NCBI RefSeq assembly: GCF_037176765.1
Contig: NC_090034.1
Location: 25,489,375 to 25,553,374 of the forward strand
Source: Anolis sagrei
Taxonomy: Eukaryota; Chordata; Lepidosauria; Squamata; Anolidae
Length of the DNA: 64,000 bases
Direction: 5' to 3'
Both the position numbers and the translations under genes were made by a program. The notes beneath the pieces are model-generated. The model saw only the letters and a list, made by a program, of their open reading frames with translations, had not been told where the DNA came from and did no database searches. Of this stretch, positions 33,111 through 45,254 are shown one piece after another. Each line of letters starts with the position of its first letter. Position 1 is the stretch's first letter.

Positions 33111-34020
33111 CCACGGCTTGCAGGAGCAGTCATCATCTTGATTCCCAAATCTCTTTGGGGTACAGTGATACCTTGACTTAAGGGTTTAATTTGTTCCGTG
33201 ACTGAGCTCTCAACTCGAAATGCTCTCATCAAAGCCCTACAAAAAACCCTAATTTTTCATTATGTGTTTATAGATAACTAGTGGTCCCCTACCACGCTTT
33301 GCTGTGGCTCAGTCTTGTGATCTGGAAAATAAAGTAATGAGAAAGTGTTGGTTTCTAATATATGTAATGTCTTTATGCTTCTGGTAAACAGTATTTCTTG
33401 CTGTTTCTTTGCCAGTGTTGATGTGGAGATTGTCTGGTTTGCCCACTCTGGAACATGCAACATATAATTGTCCTTCTTTAGGGGTCCCTTTCAAATCTTT
33501 GATACTGCATCTGTCATATACATATGTGTGTGTGTGTGAATGGCTGGATGGCCCTTTGTCAGGAGGGCTTTGATTATGTTTTCTTGCCCTGGTGAAGGGA
33601 GTTGGACTGGATGGCCTTAAGGCAGCATTTCTCAATCTGGGGTTTGGGACCCCTGGGGGGGTTGCGAGGGGGTGTCAGAAGAGTCACCAAAGATTACCAA
33701 AAAACACAGTATTTTCTGTTGGTCATGGGGGTTCTGTGTGGGAAATTTGCCCCAATTCTGTCGTTTGTGGGATTCAGAATGCTCTTTGATTGTAGGTGAA
33801 CTATAAATCCCAGTAACTACAAATCCCAAATGTCAAGGTCTATTTTCCCCAAATTCCATCTGTGTTCATATTTGGGCATATGGAATATTTGTGCCAAGTG
33901 TGGTCCAGATCCATCATTGTTTGAGTCTACAATGCTCTCTGGATATAGGTGAACTACAACTCCCAAACTCAAGGTCAATGTCCACCAAACCCTTCTGTGC
34001 TTTCTGATAGTCATGGGAGT

Positions 34021-34170
34021 CCTGTATTTTTATTTATTTATTTGACTTGTATACCGCTACTCCCAATTTGGCTCGGAGCGGTTTACAGCAATAGATTAAA
34101 ACAATACAATTAACTTTAAAATACAATAAAAACAAGAACAGGCATAGTCCCGAGTTATTCACCCATCAAT

Positions 34171-34201
<31 letters not shown>

Positions 34202-37200
34202 TTTCAAAGTTTTATATACCGAGCTTCTCACCTCATAAGAGGGACTCAGCCTGGTTTCCAACCATAAAAACACATACAATCGGTATAATATCAAAATACA
34301 CATTACAATAAAACATTTTAAAAGCACATATATTTAAAACTACAGTGGTCAGTTGTCATAGTAAAATCGAATATACACCATCTTCCATCCAAATCATTGT
34401 TTCATTATTCGAAAGCCTGTCTCCATAACCACGACTTCACCTGTTTCCTGAATGTCAGGATTGTTGGGGTGGTTCTAACCTCTGGCGGGAGAGAGTTCCA
34501 GAGTCGCGGGGCCACCACCGAGAAGGCCCTGTCCCTCATCCGAGAGCAGGGCCCCTCCAGACGATCTTAGTAATCTTGATGGTTCGTAGGGGAGAATACG
34601 TTTGGAGAGGTAAACCGGGCCGGAGTCGTTTAGGGCTTTATAGGTTAACACCAGCACTTTGAATTGTGCTTGGAAGCTAACTGGCAGCCAGTGGAGCTGG
34701 CGTAACAGCGGAGTGGTGTGCTCCCTGTACCCAGCACCCGTTAGTAATCTGGCTGCCGCACGTTGTACTTGCTGCAGCTTCCGGGCAGTCTTCAGAGGCA
34801 ACCCCACGTAGAGAGCGTTGCAGTAGTCTAAACGGGATGTAACCAAAGCGTGGACTACCGTGGCCAAGTCAGCCTTCCCAAGGTACGGGCGCAGCTGGCG
34901 CACAAGTTTTAGTTGTGCAAAGGCTCCCCTGACCACCGCCGAGACCTGGGGTTCCAGGCTCAGCGATGAGTGTAGGAGAACTCCCAGACTGCGAACCTGC
35001 GCCTTTAGTGGGAGTGTGACCCCGTCCAGCACAGGCTGTAACCCCATACCTTGTTCAGTCTTACGACTGACCAGGAGTACCTCTGTCTTGTCTGGATTTA
35101 GTTTCAATCTGTTGTCCCTCATCCAGTCTGTTACAGCGGCCAAGCACCGGTTCAGGACCTGAACAGCCTCCTTAGTAGCAGGTGAAAAGGAGTGATAGAG
35201 TTGGACATCATCTGCGTACAGATGACACCGCACCCCAAAACTCCAGATGATCTCTCCCAACGGCTTCATGTATATGTTAAACAACATAGGGGACAGTACT
35301 AAACCCTGCGGGACTCCACAGTACAATGGCCGAGAAGTCGAGCAGGTGCCCCCTAGTGACACCTTCTGGGAGCAACCCTCGAGGAAGGGCCGGAGCCACT
35401 GCAAAGCAGTTCCCACCAAGACCCATACCTGCGAGGTGTCCCAGAAGGATACCGTGGTCGACGGTATCGAAGGCCGAAGAGAGGTCCAGCAGAACCAACA
35501 GGGACACACTCCCCCTGTCCAGTTCCCGGCGCAGATCATCCACTAAGGCGACCAAGGCTGTCTCGGTACCATGTCCCGGCCTAAAGCCAGACTGTGCCGG
35601 ATCTAGATAGTTTGTGTCTACCAGGAACTCCTAGAGTTGCGAGGCCACCACACGTTCCAGGACTTTGCGCAAGTAGGAGAGATTGGAAACTGGCCAAAAG
35701 TTGACGAATTGAGTGGGGTCTAGTGATGGTTTTTTCAACAGCGGTTTAATAACAGCTTGTTTTAAGCTGGCTGGAATATTGCCTTCCCGAAGGGAGGCAT
35801 TAACCACCACCTTTACCCACTCTGCCAAACCCCCTCTGGCTTCTTTCACCAGCCAGGAAGGGCAGGGGTCTAGGATGCATGTGGTAGGCCTCGCCTCTCC
35901 AAGAGCCCTGGTGACCTCGTCGAGTTAAACAGATCGAAACAAATCCAACAAAACTGGACAAGCAGATACTTGGGTTACATCCTCAGAGACTGCAGATAAT
36001 GTGGTGTCAAAGCCCGAACGGATCAAAGCGACTTTGTCCGCAAAGTACTGAGCAAATGCTTCACAGTGCGCTGCTGAGTCGTCAGGGGACCCACTCAAGG
36101 TGGGATTCAACAACCCTCTGACTACTCGAAACAGCTCTGCCAGACGGTTCCTTGCGGACGCAATGTTGGCTGAATAGAAAGCATTTTGCGTGCCCTCTAT
36201 TTCCGCGCCATACGCCCTTAAATAAAGGCGTAGGCGTGTTCCATTTGGCTCGCTGGGCTCTTTCCGCCACACGCTCTCTAGCCACCTCTTTGTTCGCTTC
36301 AGCTCCACCAGCTCCTCGTTAAACCAAGGGGAAGGTTTAGCTCGGCGACTTAAGAGAGGGCACTCCGGAGCAATCATGTCTATTGCCCTAGTCAACTCCC
36401 TATTCCAGTGAGCGACCAGGGCATCGACAGAATCACCATCCAAGGCAGCGGAAACATCCCCAAGAGCCATCAGGAGTCCTTCTGGATCCATAAGCCTCCT
36501 GGGGCGGACCATCTTAATAGGTCCACCACCCCTGTGGCGGTTAGAAGTTGCGGCAAGTCTAAACTTGATCAGGTGGTGGTCAGTCCATGGCAAAGGAGAG
36601 ATTGACAGCTCCTCCGCACCGCCACCTTCTTCCCAGCCCTGACAGAAGACCAAGTCAAGTGTGTGTCCAGCACAGTGGGTAGGGCCAGATATTAGCTGGG
36701 ACAGCCCCATAGTTGCCATGGTGGCTATGAAGTCTTGAGCTGCTCCTGAAAGAGTGGTCTCTGCATGGACATTGAAGTCCCCCAGCACTACAAGCCGCCG
36801 GGACTCCAATGCCAGGCCCGAGACCAACTCTGCAAGCTCAGATAGGGCGGCCGTAGTGCAGCGGGGTGGTTGGTACACCAACAACAGCCCTATTCTGTCC
36901 CGGTCTCCTAACCTCAGGTGGACACATTCAAACAAGGTCAACTGTAAGGCCGGGCCCCTGATCAAGGAGATGGAATCTTTATAGACTATTGCAACTCCAC
37001 CTCCCTGCCCCCCGGATCTCGGTTGGTGCTGCACGGCATAACCTGGTGGGCAGAGCTGGGTGAGATTAACCCCTCCAGCCTCGTCCAACCAGGTCTCTGT
37101 AATGCACGCCAGATCTGCCTTTTCATCAAGTATTACATCCTGAATTATTATTGTTTTGCCATTGACAGACCTGGCGTTCAACAGCACCACCTTCAATCCA

Positions 37201-37570
37201 GGGGGGCCGTCTACCTTGGAACCCATGTTTAGCAAGTCAGGAGAACATTTTGGAATTTTCTTCAGGGTTTGTTCACAAATTGGCCAAATTGGTTTCTTAA
37301 CTCTCCCTTTTCCGTATCTCCCCCTCCCCATCATCACCTCTATGGGGGCCCCCCGAGGACTGGAACTCTCCCCCTCCCACCCACCCCTGTTCTTCACATC
37401 CCGACAATGTAATATTGCTCAAAAGCTTGTCAGAAGAGAAAGGTTTTACAGGCTTTCTGAAAAGCAAGTAGGTCTTGGATAGATCGGGTTTCAACTGGCA
37501 AGGCATTCCATAAATAAGGGCCACAATCGAGAAGGTCCTCTGCCTAGTAGAGGAGAGATGATAAGTCCGT
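34021..37570 (-). mobile_element. Older L2 3' end, split by a younger L2
   Basis: 34021-34165 holds an L2-type tail and hairpin of another subfamily (gacttgtataccgctactcc). 37385-37570 holds its C-terminal coding piece on the minus strand (wording parallel to the AFSIVALIYGMPCQ region). Between them sits the young L2. Confidence 0.65.
34166..37384 (-). mobile_element. Younger L2 LINE, long copy
   Basis: The minus-strand frame 35925-37397 encodes the endonuclease (LLNARSVNGK, ITETWLDE, LGDFNVHAE, PWTDHHLI). 34475-35539 encodes RT (FDTVDH out of phase at first, CGVPQG, YADDVQLYHS, KLNPDKTEVLL) and the C-terminal block. The segment between carries REGNIPASLKQAVIK and frame breaks. 3' UTR and A+T-rich tail at left. 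It lacks the 5' UTR monomers seen at 21.8 kb. Confidence 0.93.
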
Positions 37571-38289
37571 ATGCCACGTTTGGTTCAATGCCATAATTGG
37601 TGGAGTTCAGAATGCTCTTTGATTGTAGGTGAACTATAAATCCCAGCAACTACAATTCCCAAATGACAAAATCAAAACTTTTTGAGTGAAGGACATACAT
37701 TGGGTTGTTAGGTGTATGCTGTCCAAATTTGGTGTCAATTGGCCCACTGGTTTTTGAGTTCTGTTAATCCCACAAACGAACATTACATTTTTATTTATAT
37801 AGATAAATAATGTATAAATGCACATTCACATGGAACAAGAAAGAAAGAAAGATCAACTTTAAAATGGTAGAAGCACAAAGTTGTGGCAAGGAAGCACAAA
37901 GTGAAGAGGCAGAAGCATCCTTTTCTTCTTCATCCTGTCCTCATTCTAGACTCCCTTTTCTTTCTTCATGAAGCCAGACATACCAGGAATAAACACACAG
38001 ACAAAATCAACTAACCCAAAGTTCCTCAAATTGCAAAGCAGCAGACAGCAATCTCCCAAAGTGGACAACAGCATGAAGCCCGGAGACTGCTCCCTTGAAG
38101 CCCTAAAGCCCTGGACTCTGGCGCTAGCATTCCCTCTGGCACTAGCTCTTAACTCAAAATGCTGCACTTATGCCAAAGCAAAACCAGGGTCGAGCAATGA
38201 TTCTTAACTCAAAATGTTCTTAAGTTGGGACACTCTAAAGTAGAGGTTCCACTGTAGGACCTTACTTGTTGCCTTAGTGGATTTAATTC

Positions 38290-38297
38290 TTGGATGA

Positions 38298-38328
<31 letters not shown>

Positions 38329-38400
38329 CACCTTTGTTTATATTCCACCCACATTCCCCGAGGGGACTCAGGGCGGATTACAACAAAAGATGGCAAACAT
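38290..38400. repeat. (AAT)n microsatellite with LINE-like tail
   Basis: (AAT)n at 38300-38328 precedes tttatattccacccacattc and gggactcagggcggattac, the tail module shared with several LINE or SINE ends in this window. Confidence 0.7.
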
Positions 38401-38624
38401 TCAATGCCAGTTCCAATACATAAATAACAACATAAAGCAATCAATTAATCCACATCTAACATAACAGATATTAAACATAAATTATATAAACAACACATTA
38501 CCATTCATTTAGAATCATTATTAAAATATAATACAGCTGATGAAGCCAGTGAGGTCAACGGGATAATCTAAGTTGAAAGCCAACTGAGTCAGAGTGCAGT
38601 GACAAATTCAGAACAGGACTATTA

Positions 38625-39165
38625 CAGGGCTCAATTCAAAGTGCTGGCGTTGGCCTTTAAAGCCCTAAACGGTTCTGGCCCAACCTACCTATCCGAACGT
38701 ATCTCGGCCTATCAGCCCACCAGGACCCTAAGATCTTCTGGGGAGGCCTTGCTCTCTATCCCGCCTGCTTCACAGGTGCGGCTGGCGGGGACGAGAGACA
38801 GGGCCTTTTCTGTGGTGGCCCCTCGGCTCTGGAACGCCCTTCCCATGGAGGTAAGATCAGCCTCCTCGCTGATGGTATTCCGAAAAAGACTAAAAACTTG
38901 GATGTTCAAGCAGGCATTTGGTTAATTCGGTGCAATGAATGTGTCGACTACAGATTGGTAATATGGATGATGCAATTGGACCACGATTTTAGTTAGGAGA
39001 TGTATTGGATTGTGATTTATGTGAAATATTGTGTATTATGTTTTTTACGGTTTTAATTGTATACTGTGTACTGTATATTCTGTTGTAAACCGCGTTGAGT
39101 CGCCAGTTAGGCTGAGAAACGGCAGTATACAAGGACAGTAAATAAATAAATAAATAAATAAATAT
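38625..39165 (+). mobile_element. L2 3' fragment
   Basis: Frame 38599-38925 encodes the L2 end (AQFKVLALAFKALNGSGP, AFSVVAPRLWNALPMEV, KTWMFKQAFG). It is followed by the cgcgttgagtcgcc hairpin and (AAAT)n. Confidence 0.92.
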
Positions 39166-39169
39166 TAAC

Positions 39170-39470
39170 CTGGTTATTCGAACAGGCGTTTGAATAGGCA
39201 GTGCAATGAATTACAATGAATTCTAGGAATCGGAACAACGGATGACGAACTTGGATTATGATTTTAGTTATGAGACGCTAGTGAACTGGTTATTGATGTT
39301 ATTGATGGTCACTGATGTTATTTGCTTAGTGTGTTAGTGTGTTGTCTTTTAAATGGCTGTATGGTGTTGCATTGAATTTTTGCCGCTTCTTATTGTTAAC
39401 CGCTTGAGTCGCCTAATTGGCTGAGAAGAGCGGTATACAAATAAAGTAAATAAAGTAAATAAATAATAAA
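39170..39470 (+). mobile_element. Second L2 3' tail in tandem
   Basis: It starts with the last codons (ttcgaacaggcgtttgaata) and carries its own hairpin (accgcttgagtcgcctaatt) and (AAAT)n tail. Confidence 0.8.
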
Positions 39471-39574
39471 TATTAAGTGACTGTGAACTTCTAGCCATCC
39501 TCCTCTCCATATGTCGATGTACAGAAATAAGTTTAATTGTTTTTTGACGGAGAGGAAGGAGGGGGCTGTTTTTA

Positions 39575-39840
39575 TTTATTTAGGGAGCGGAGTTCCAGAG
39601 GTGGGGGCTGATCACAAAGAAGGCCCTCTCTCTCTTTCCCACCAGCTGCATTTGTGACAGGAGTGGGACCGAGAGTAGGGCCTCCTCTGCTGATTGCAGT
39701 GTTGGAGTTGGTATATAAGAGGAGATGCGATTTGACAAATAGCCGGGACCTAAGCCATTTAGGGCTTTAAAGGTAATGACCAGCACTTTGTATCTAGCCC
39801 AGAAGCAGATCGGCAGCCAGTGGAGCTGCCACAACATGAG
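39575..39840 (-). mobile_element. Divergent L2 C-terminal fragment
   Basis: The minus frame encodes LHWLPICFWARYKVLVITFK and ISPHLWNSAP, an L2 C-terminal block of a different subfamily. Confidence 0.85.
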
Positions 39841-40274
39841 GGAAAAAGGAGTTCAGGTTTCTGTGATGGCTGGCTGAAGTCCCTCAGCAAAAGGGCTGTA
39901 AGGCTGTATGATCCTTGGCCAAGCTGTGGGCTGTATAACCCCAGCCAAGCTGTAGAGCCTTTTCTCCCCGGCCAAGCTGTAGGCTGTAGGCTGTATATCT
40001 CCCCGGCCAGGCCGTAGAAGACGAAGCTTTCTACAGGAGCTCTTCGTTTTATGTCCTGTGCGAAAGGCTTCTCTGTGAGAACTGACTCAAAAAGGCTTCT
40101 ATTCCCTCCAAAACTCAAAAAGGGGTGGGACCAGGGAACCTAACTATAATTGACAGGTGGCTTGCCCTATGATTGCAGCCAAAAGAAGCCACCTATCTGC
40201 AGAGTCCCTGAAACTTAGGACTGCAACAAACATTCAATGCAAAGCAAACAAAATTGGAGCTCCTGGTACAGCTG

Positions 40275-40500
40275 TACCAGCACAAGACATCTCTGATCAT
40301 GTTTTGCAGGCATGTCTGCATGGAGCGCCCTTTTGTCTTCCTGCCGAGGCAGTACCTGTTGATCTACTCACATTGCATGCTTTCGAACTGCTAGATTGGC
40401 AGAAGCTAGGGCTGACAATTGGGAGTTTACCCCGACTCACAGCTTTGAACTGCTAACCCTCTGGACAGCAGATTTCCTGCAGCTAGTGGACATCCCTGCA
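40275..40500 (-). mobile_element. Sauria-type SINE fragment
   Basis: It contains the reverse complement of the body: gttgatctactcacattgca, gaactgctagattggcagaa and ctgcagctagtgg. Confidence 0.75.
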
Positions 40501-40504
40501 GCAC

Positions 40505-41320
40505 ATTTTGCTATAGCTTTTCAAGGACTATCTCATCGAATCCCAACCAACTTAACATAGTTTGTGGTAGCCACAAAAACCAAGTTTTTGGAGGAGAACA
40601 ACTACTTTCAAAGTGTGGACTGTACAAACCAGGAACAGAATTGTTTTCAAATTTTGTTACAAAATATAATCTGAGATAAGGAAATGGGACCAGACCTTGG
40701 GATATGGGGCAGTGTAGATTCAGTCTCAGTTTATCAAAGAAACACAGCAGTCTCAAAAAATATCTTTATTATTAGGGGCAAGTTTCAAAACTGATAATCC
40801 TTTCAGAAAGGAAGCAAGGCAAGTGCAAATGTTTAGAACTGTACAAACAAGAACAATCATAACACTTAGAAAACTTGCTGATTATCTTAAGGATAAACTT
40901 CCCGCCATGGCTCAATGCTGTGGAACTATGGGAGTTGTAGCCTGGTGAGTTGCCAGCACTCTTCAGCAAAGAAAGCTAAAGACCTTGCGAAACTATACAT
41001 CCCATAATGCTATAGCATTGATTTACAGCAGTTAAAGAGGAGTCAAACTGCATAGGTACTATGGTGTAGGTGCATCCTTGGTTAGTGCTTCAATACAAGG
41101 CTGCACAAGTTAACTCACGAAGTGCTTTGGTATCATCCAAAAAACTTTTGCAACCCATGGAAAACATTCATTGCTCTTCCTCTTTTCACATAGCCGCAAC
41201 ATCTCAGGAGGAAAACATTGCTGAGGATCCCATGACATGCTTCCCTTTTTGGTGTGTGTTTTCCACCCTGTTAAAGCAAAAGCTCAATTGTATTAAAGGT
41301 TTCCCTTTGACATTAATTCT
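40505..41320. other. Intergenic stretch with MITE-like scraps
   Basis: The phrase ccacaaaaaccaagtttttgg recurs near 42795 and 45155, so a dispersed repeat lies here. No gene seen. Confidence 0.5.
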
Positions 41321-41324
41321 TATT

Positions 41325-41620
41325 GTGTCCAACTCTGAGGAGTGGTGCTTATCTCCATGTCTAAGATGAAGAGCCGGCGTTGTCTGGAGGCACCTCCTAG
41401 GTCATGTGGCCAGCATGACTGCATGGAACACAGTTACCTTCCCGCAGAAGTGGTACCTATTAATCTACTCACATTTACATGTTTTCGAACTGCTAGGTTG
41501 ACAGAAGCTGGGCCTAACAACAGGAGCTCACCCCTCTCCCTGGATTCGAACTGCCAACCTTTTGGTCAGCAAGTTCTGCAGCTCAGCGGTTTAACCTGCT
41601 GTACCACCAGGGGGACCTCT
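41325..41620 (-). mobile_element. Sauria-type SINE
   Basis: The reverse complement has the head (ggtacagcaggttaaaccg) and body (gtagattaataggtacc, ggccacatgacctaggag). It is nearly full length. Confidence 0.85.
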
Positions 41621-41639
41621 GATCAATTATAACAGTGTG

Positions 41640-41776
41640 TAAATTATTTTTTGTCCCTGGGTTATAAAGGTCATTTCCTAATTGGTTGTGTTGTAAAAAC
41701 AACAATGACAACAACAAAAGCAGAAGGTAATTTGGGGGAGGCAGGAGGGTTTAGCATTGAAGCATTTTTGCTGTTT

Positions 41777-41813
<37 letters not shown>

Positions 41814-42405
41814 CATCATCATCATCATCATCATCATCTGTATTTATACCTCTCCTTTCTCCCCATGGGGACTCAAGGTGGTTTGGATAGTGTGAGGTTC
41901 AGTACTTTAACCTTCTGGAATGGCATAAGAAAGAGATAATTTTGGTCCTTTCTATGCTGCCATATAATCCAGTTCAAAGCAAATAATCTGGACTTTATAT
42001 GTCAGTATAGAATGGCCCTCATGAACTGCCTTTTCCATCTTTATTGGAGAAGCCTCCTTTGCAAAATTAACCAACTAATCTCCAAAATTTTCACTTCACA
42101 GTCAGATTTCTTAAAATCACGAGTTCATAGTTTTACAACCATGATATTCTGTTAAGTGTAATGATTTGTTCCATACATGAATGTACCTAAGAAAATTATT
42201 ATTCTTCTTATTGTTATAATTATTACAAATACTGAATATAAGACATACAGAAACATGCAATGTAAACAAGAAGTGCAGCCATTGAACCAGAACAGCACAA
42301 AGGCAATCTGCAGCCATACAGAAGGGCTGTTTTTAACAAAAGAGTACCTATACCAGCATCCCACTTCTGTGGCGATTAAACCTCTCTGGAGGGGTTATAT
42401 AAATA

Positions 42406-42442
<37 letters not shown>

Positions 42443-42530
42443 TGAAACAAGATTAGTACACAGCAAACAAGATCACTCTGCTAGTTGTTGTATTGGATCA
42501 GACGTCACACACTTCCCAAGTGTCTAGGAC
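41640..42530. other. Microsatellites and MITE fragments
   Basis: (ATT)n/(ATC)n at 41779-41838 and (ATT)n at 42411-42442 flank LINE-like tails. ctgccatataatccagttca at about 41960 belongs to a MITE family with copies at 43830 and 45330. Confidence 0.6.
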
Positions 42531-42533
42531 TAT

Positions 42534-42716
42534 GTGATGTATCGGCGAATAATGCGTGCAGATCCCAGTAGGGTGGCCTTTTGCAGCTGACAGATGGTAA
42601 TTTGGTCAGCGCTGATTGTGTTTAAGGGCAGGTCAAGGTCTTTAGGCACTGCACCCAGTGTGCTGATCACCACTAAGATCACCTTGACTGGCTTGTGCCA
42701 GAGTCTTTGCAGTTAT
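42534..42716 (-). mobile_element. R2/R4-like (restriction-like endonuclease) LINE scrap
   Basis: The minus strand has a 58-residue frame without stops. It includes HKPVKVILVVISTLGAVPKD and TICQLQKATLLGSARIIRR, a pattern typical of the C-terminus of R2/R4-superfamily LINEs. It is flanked by (ATT)n repeats. Confidence 0.65.
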
Positions 42717-42719
42717 AGT

Positions 42720-43960
42720 TATTATTATTATTATTAGCTCTAATTTTTACAATGAATATCTCAGAGTCTCCACCAATTTGACCTAGTTTGTGCCACAAAA
42801 ACATAGTTTCTGGAGTAGAAAAACTACTTTCAAAGGAAGGACCACACAATTAAATAGGAATGATACTTTCAAACCAGGAATAGGGCATTTTTAAAATTTG
42901 GTTACATAGAGTAATCTGCATCAAACTGGATTGTATGACAGTGTAGAAGGGTCCTCTGCCTCTTTCCCAATCTTTGAAATTTAGCATTCCATACATGAAG
43001 TGTAATATCAAACCTCAGTTGACTAATCTGGGAAGACTCCAGTTTGGCCGAACCCCAGGAGACTCACTAGAATCATCATCACAGGAAGTTTGTTGTACCA
43101 TGAAGCTCTTTACATAAGCCTTTTCTTTCTGAACCGGATTCTCTCTCAATGACACATCAAAGACAACAGCTTTTCATAAGGCAGCCATTAAGTATTGCTT
43201 CTGGTTTATGAGTACCTCTTGTTTTCTATCAGATTACAAATTAGAGCATCCACTTCTTTAGTAAAAAAAAAGATGCTTCCTGCTTCAAAGAAAATATTTC
43301 ACACATTTAACACAGGCTAAAATTAGTTTAAAAATAGATTTATGAAAATAAAGTGCTACGAGTATTATTTTTGGTTCCAGGATATGCATTTGTACTTCTG
43401 GTTTTCAAACTCTGCATGGTCTGAATGCACTGAGACGGGGAAACAAAGCGGCCCATTTCTCCTTCCATGCTTTGCACCATTCTTCCCTTCACGCCATCCT
43501 CTTTCACACTTTCATCATGCGCCCCACCATCAGCAGACCTCTCCAAGTCCTGGGGCTAAAAGCCAAATCACAGGATGCCCTCTTGCTTTGATTTCTCTAG
43601 GAATGCATTTGCGGTCACGCCAACCATGTTATCTCCAAAGTAGAGGCCACATCTCTTTTGCAAACCACCAAACAGCCCCTAAAAATAGTCTCCGGGTGCC
43701 TTGCAAATGCTTTATCTGTATCTGTGATGAAAGGCACCAGCGGCAGCAAGTGCATTTAGTGCCAAGGCCGGGACATTTGGAGTGTTGCTGACTTCTCCTT
43801 ACAACAGGAAATTTGCTTAGGCTGGATCTACACTGCCATATAATCCAGATTACACTCTATAACACTATGGTTTTTGTTCCTGGGTTATAAATGTCATTTC
43901 CTAACTGGTTCTATCATAATGACATAAAAAGTTATTATCATTATTAGTATTAGAATTATT
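42720..43960. other. Intergenic stretch, no gene recognised
   Basis: A 149-codon plus-strand frame at 43342-43791 has no recognisable motif. MITE wording (ggctggatctacactgccat) occurs at about 43820. Confidence 0.5.
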
Positions 43961-44134
43961 CTATATATTTATACCCTGCTTTATCTCTCCAAATGGGACC
44001 CAAAGCAGTTTGACATTATTATTGTTGTTATATTTATTTATACCCTGCTTTATCACTCCAAAGGGGACTCAAAGCGGTTTGACATCATCATCATCATCAT
44101 CATCATCTTATTATTATTATTATTATTATTATTA

Positions 44135-44965
44135 TGCAAAGCTGGGGTGAAAATTGCTGGAAGAAACATTAACAACCTCAGATATGCAGATGACACCACT
44201 CTGATGGCCGAAAGCGAGGAGGAGCTGAGGAACCTTCTAATCAAGGTGAAAGAAGAAAGCGCAAAAGCCGGGTTGCAGCTAAACGTCAAAAAAACCAAGA
44301 TTATGGCAACAAGAATGATTGACAACTGGGAAATAGAGGGAGAAACCGTGGAGGCCGTGACAGACTTTGTATTTCTAGGTGCAAAGATTACTGCAGATGC
44401 AGACTGTGGCCAGGAAATCAGAAGACGCTTACTTCTTGGGAGGAGAGCAATGTCCAATCTCGATAAAATAGTAAAGAGTAGAGACATCAGACTGGCAACA
44501 AAGATCCGCCTAGTCAAAGCCATGGTATTCCCTGTAGTCACCTACGGATGTGAGAGCTGGACCTTAGGGAAGGCTGAGCGAAGGAAGATCGATGCTTTTG
44601 AACTGTGGTGCTGGAGGAAAGTTCTGAGAGTGCCTTGGACTGCGAGAAGATCCAACCAGTCCATCCTCCAGGAAATAAAGCCCGACTGCTCACTGGAGGG
44701 AAAGATACTAGAGACAAAGTTGAAGTACTTTGGCCACATCATGAGGAGACAGGAAAGCCTAGAGAAGACAATTATGCTGGGGAAAGTGGAAGGCAAAAGG
44801 AAGAGGGGCCGACCAAGGGCAAGATGGATGGATGGCATCCTTGAAGTGACTGGACTGACCTTGAGAGAGCTGGGGGTGGTAACGGCCGACAGGGAGCTCT
44901 GGCGTGGGCTGGTCCATGAGGTCACGAAGAGTCGGAGACGACTGAACGAATGAACAACAACATTA
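44135..44965 (+). mobile_element. BovB (RTE) LINE, 5'-truncated, open frame to the end
   Basis: One uninterrupted frame (44147-44953) starts within the RT: NNLRYADDTTLMAES (catalytic YADD), then QLNVKKTKIMAT, FVFLGAKITADADCGQEI, RLLLGRRAM and TYGCESWTLGKAERRKID, through VPWTARRSNQS and KYFGHIMRRQESLEK, to LVHEVTKSRRRLNE and stop. The 3' end aacaacaaca and an (ATT)n run follow. BovB families in squamates are known for horizontal transfer. Absence of stops suggests a young insertion. Confidence 0.95.
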
Positions 44966-45254
44966 TTATTATTATTGTATTTATTTATACCCCACTTTAT
45001 CTCCCCAAAGGGGACATAAAATCATTATTTAAAATATTGTTTACACAAATTAAAATAGAATTATGCACAAATTCACAATTAAAACTTTGTTTTTGTAGGA
45101 CATCCCGTAGCACATTTTGTTTTCCCATGAATATCTGATACGAGTTTCAACCAATTTGTGGCCACAAAAACAAAGTTTCTGGAGTTGAACAACTACTTCC
45201 AAAGTAAGGGCCACCCAATTAAACACGAATAACACTTTAAATCCAGGAACAGTA

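Larger units (their letters stand above)
33623..37670 (+). mobile_element. hAT-like element inside the Helitron, split by L2
   Basis: The left end CAGCATTTCTCAATCTGG begins at 33623, next to ccttaagg. Interior wording (ctgttggtcatgggggttct; gctctttgattgtaggtgaa) matches 5666-6350. After the L2 block it resumes at about 37571 and runs to about 37670 (aattcccaaatgacaaaatc). The right end is missing. Confidence 0.65.
33278..37803 (-). mobile_element. Helitron, minus orientation, with helicase remnant
   Basis: The 3' end lies at left: the reverse complement reads GCCACAGCAAAGCGTGG and then CTAG (33278-33281). The 5' end lies at right: TCTATATAAATAAAAATG starting at 37803. The host site is A^T. 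At about 33370-33485 the minus strand encodes GQLYVACSRVGKPDNLHI, the conserved C-terminal motif of the Pif1-type helicase in Helitron RepHel proteins. So this copy descends from an autonomous element; Rep and most of the helicase are gone. Later insertions occupy the interior. Confidence 0.78.
33163..38254. mobile_element. Outer Tc1/mariner-like MITE, split by a nested block
   Basis: The left end CAGTGATACCTTGACTTA and right end GGTTCCACTG are inverted matches (the reverse complement of the right end begins CAGTGGAACCTC). TA dinucleotides flank at 33161-33162 and 38255-38256. The two halves (33163-33277 and 37804-38254) share the repeat wording ctcaactcgaaatgctc and cttaactcaaaatgctg. All the rest was inserted later. 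Confidence 0.7.

Noticed and set aside
43342-43791. 149-codon plus-strand frame
   Set aside because: No motif and no splice or promoter context; an overlapping antisense frame exists.
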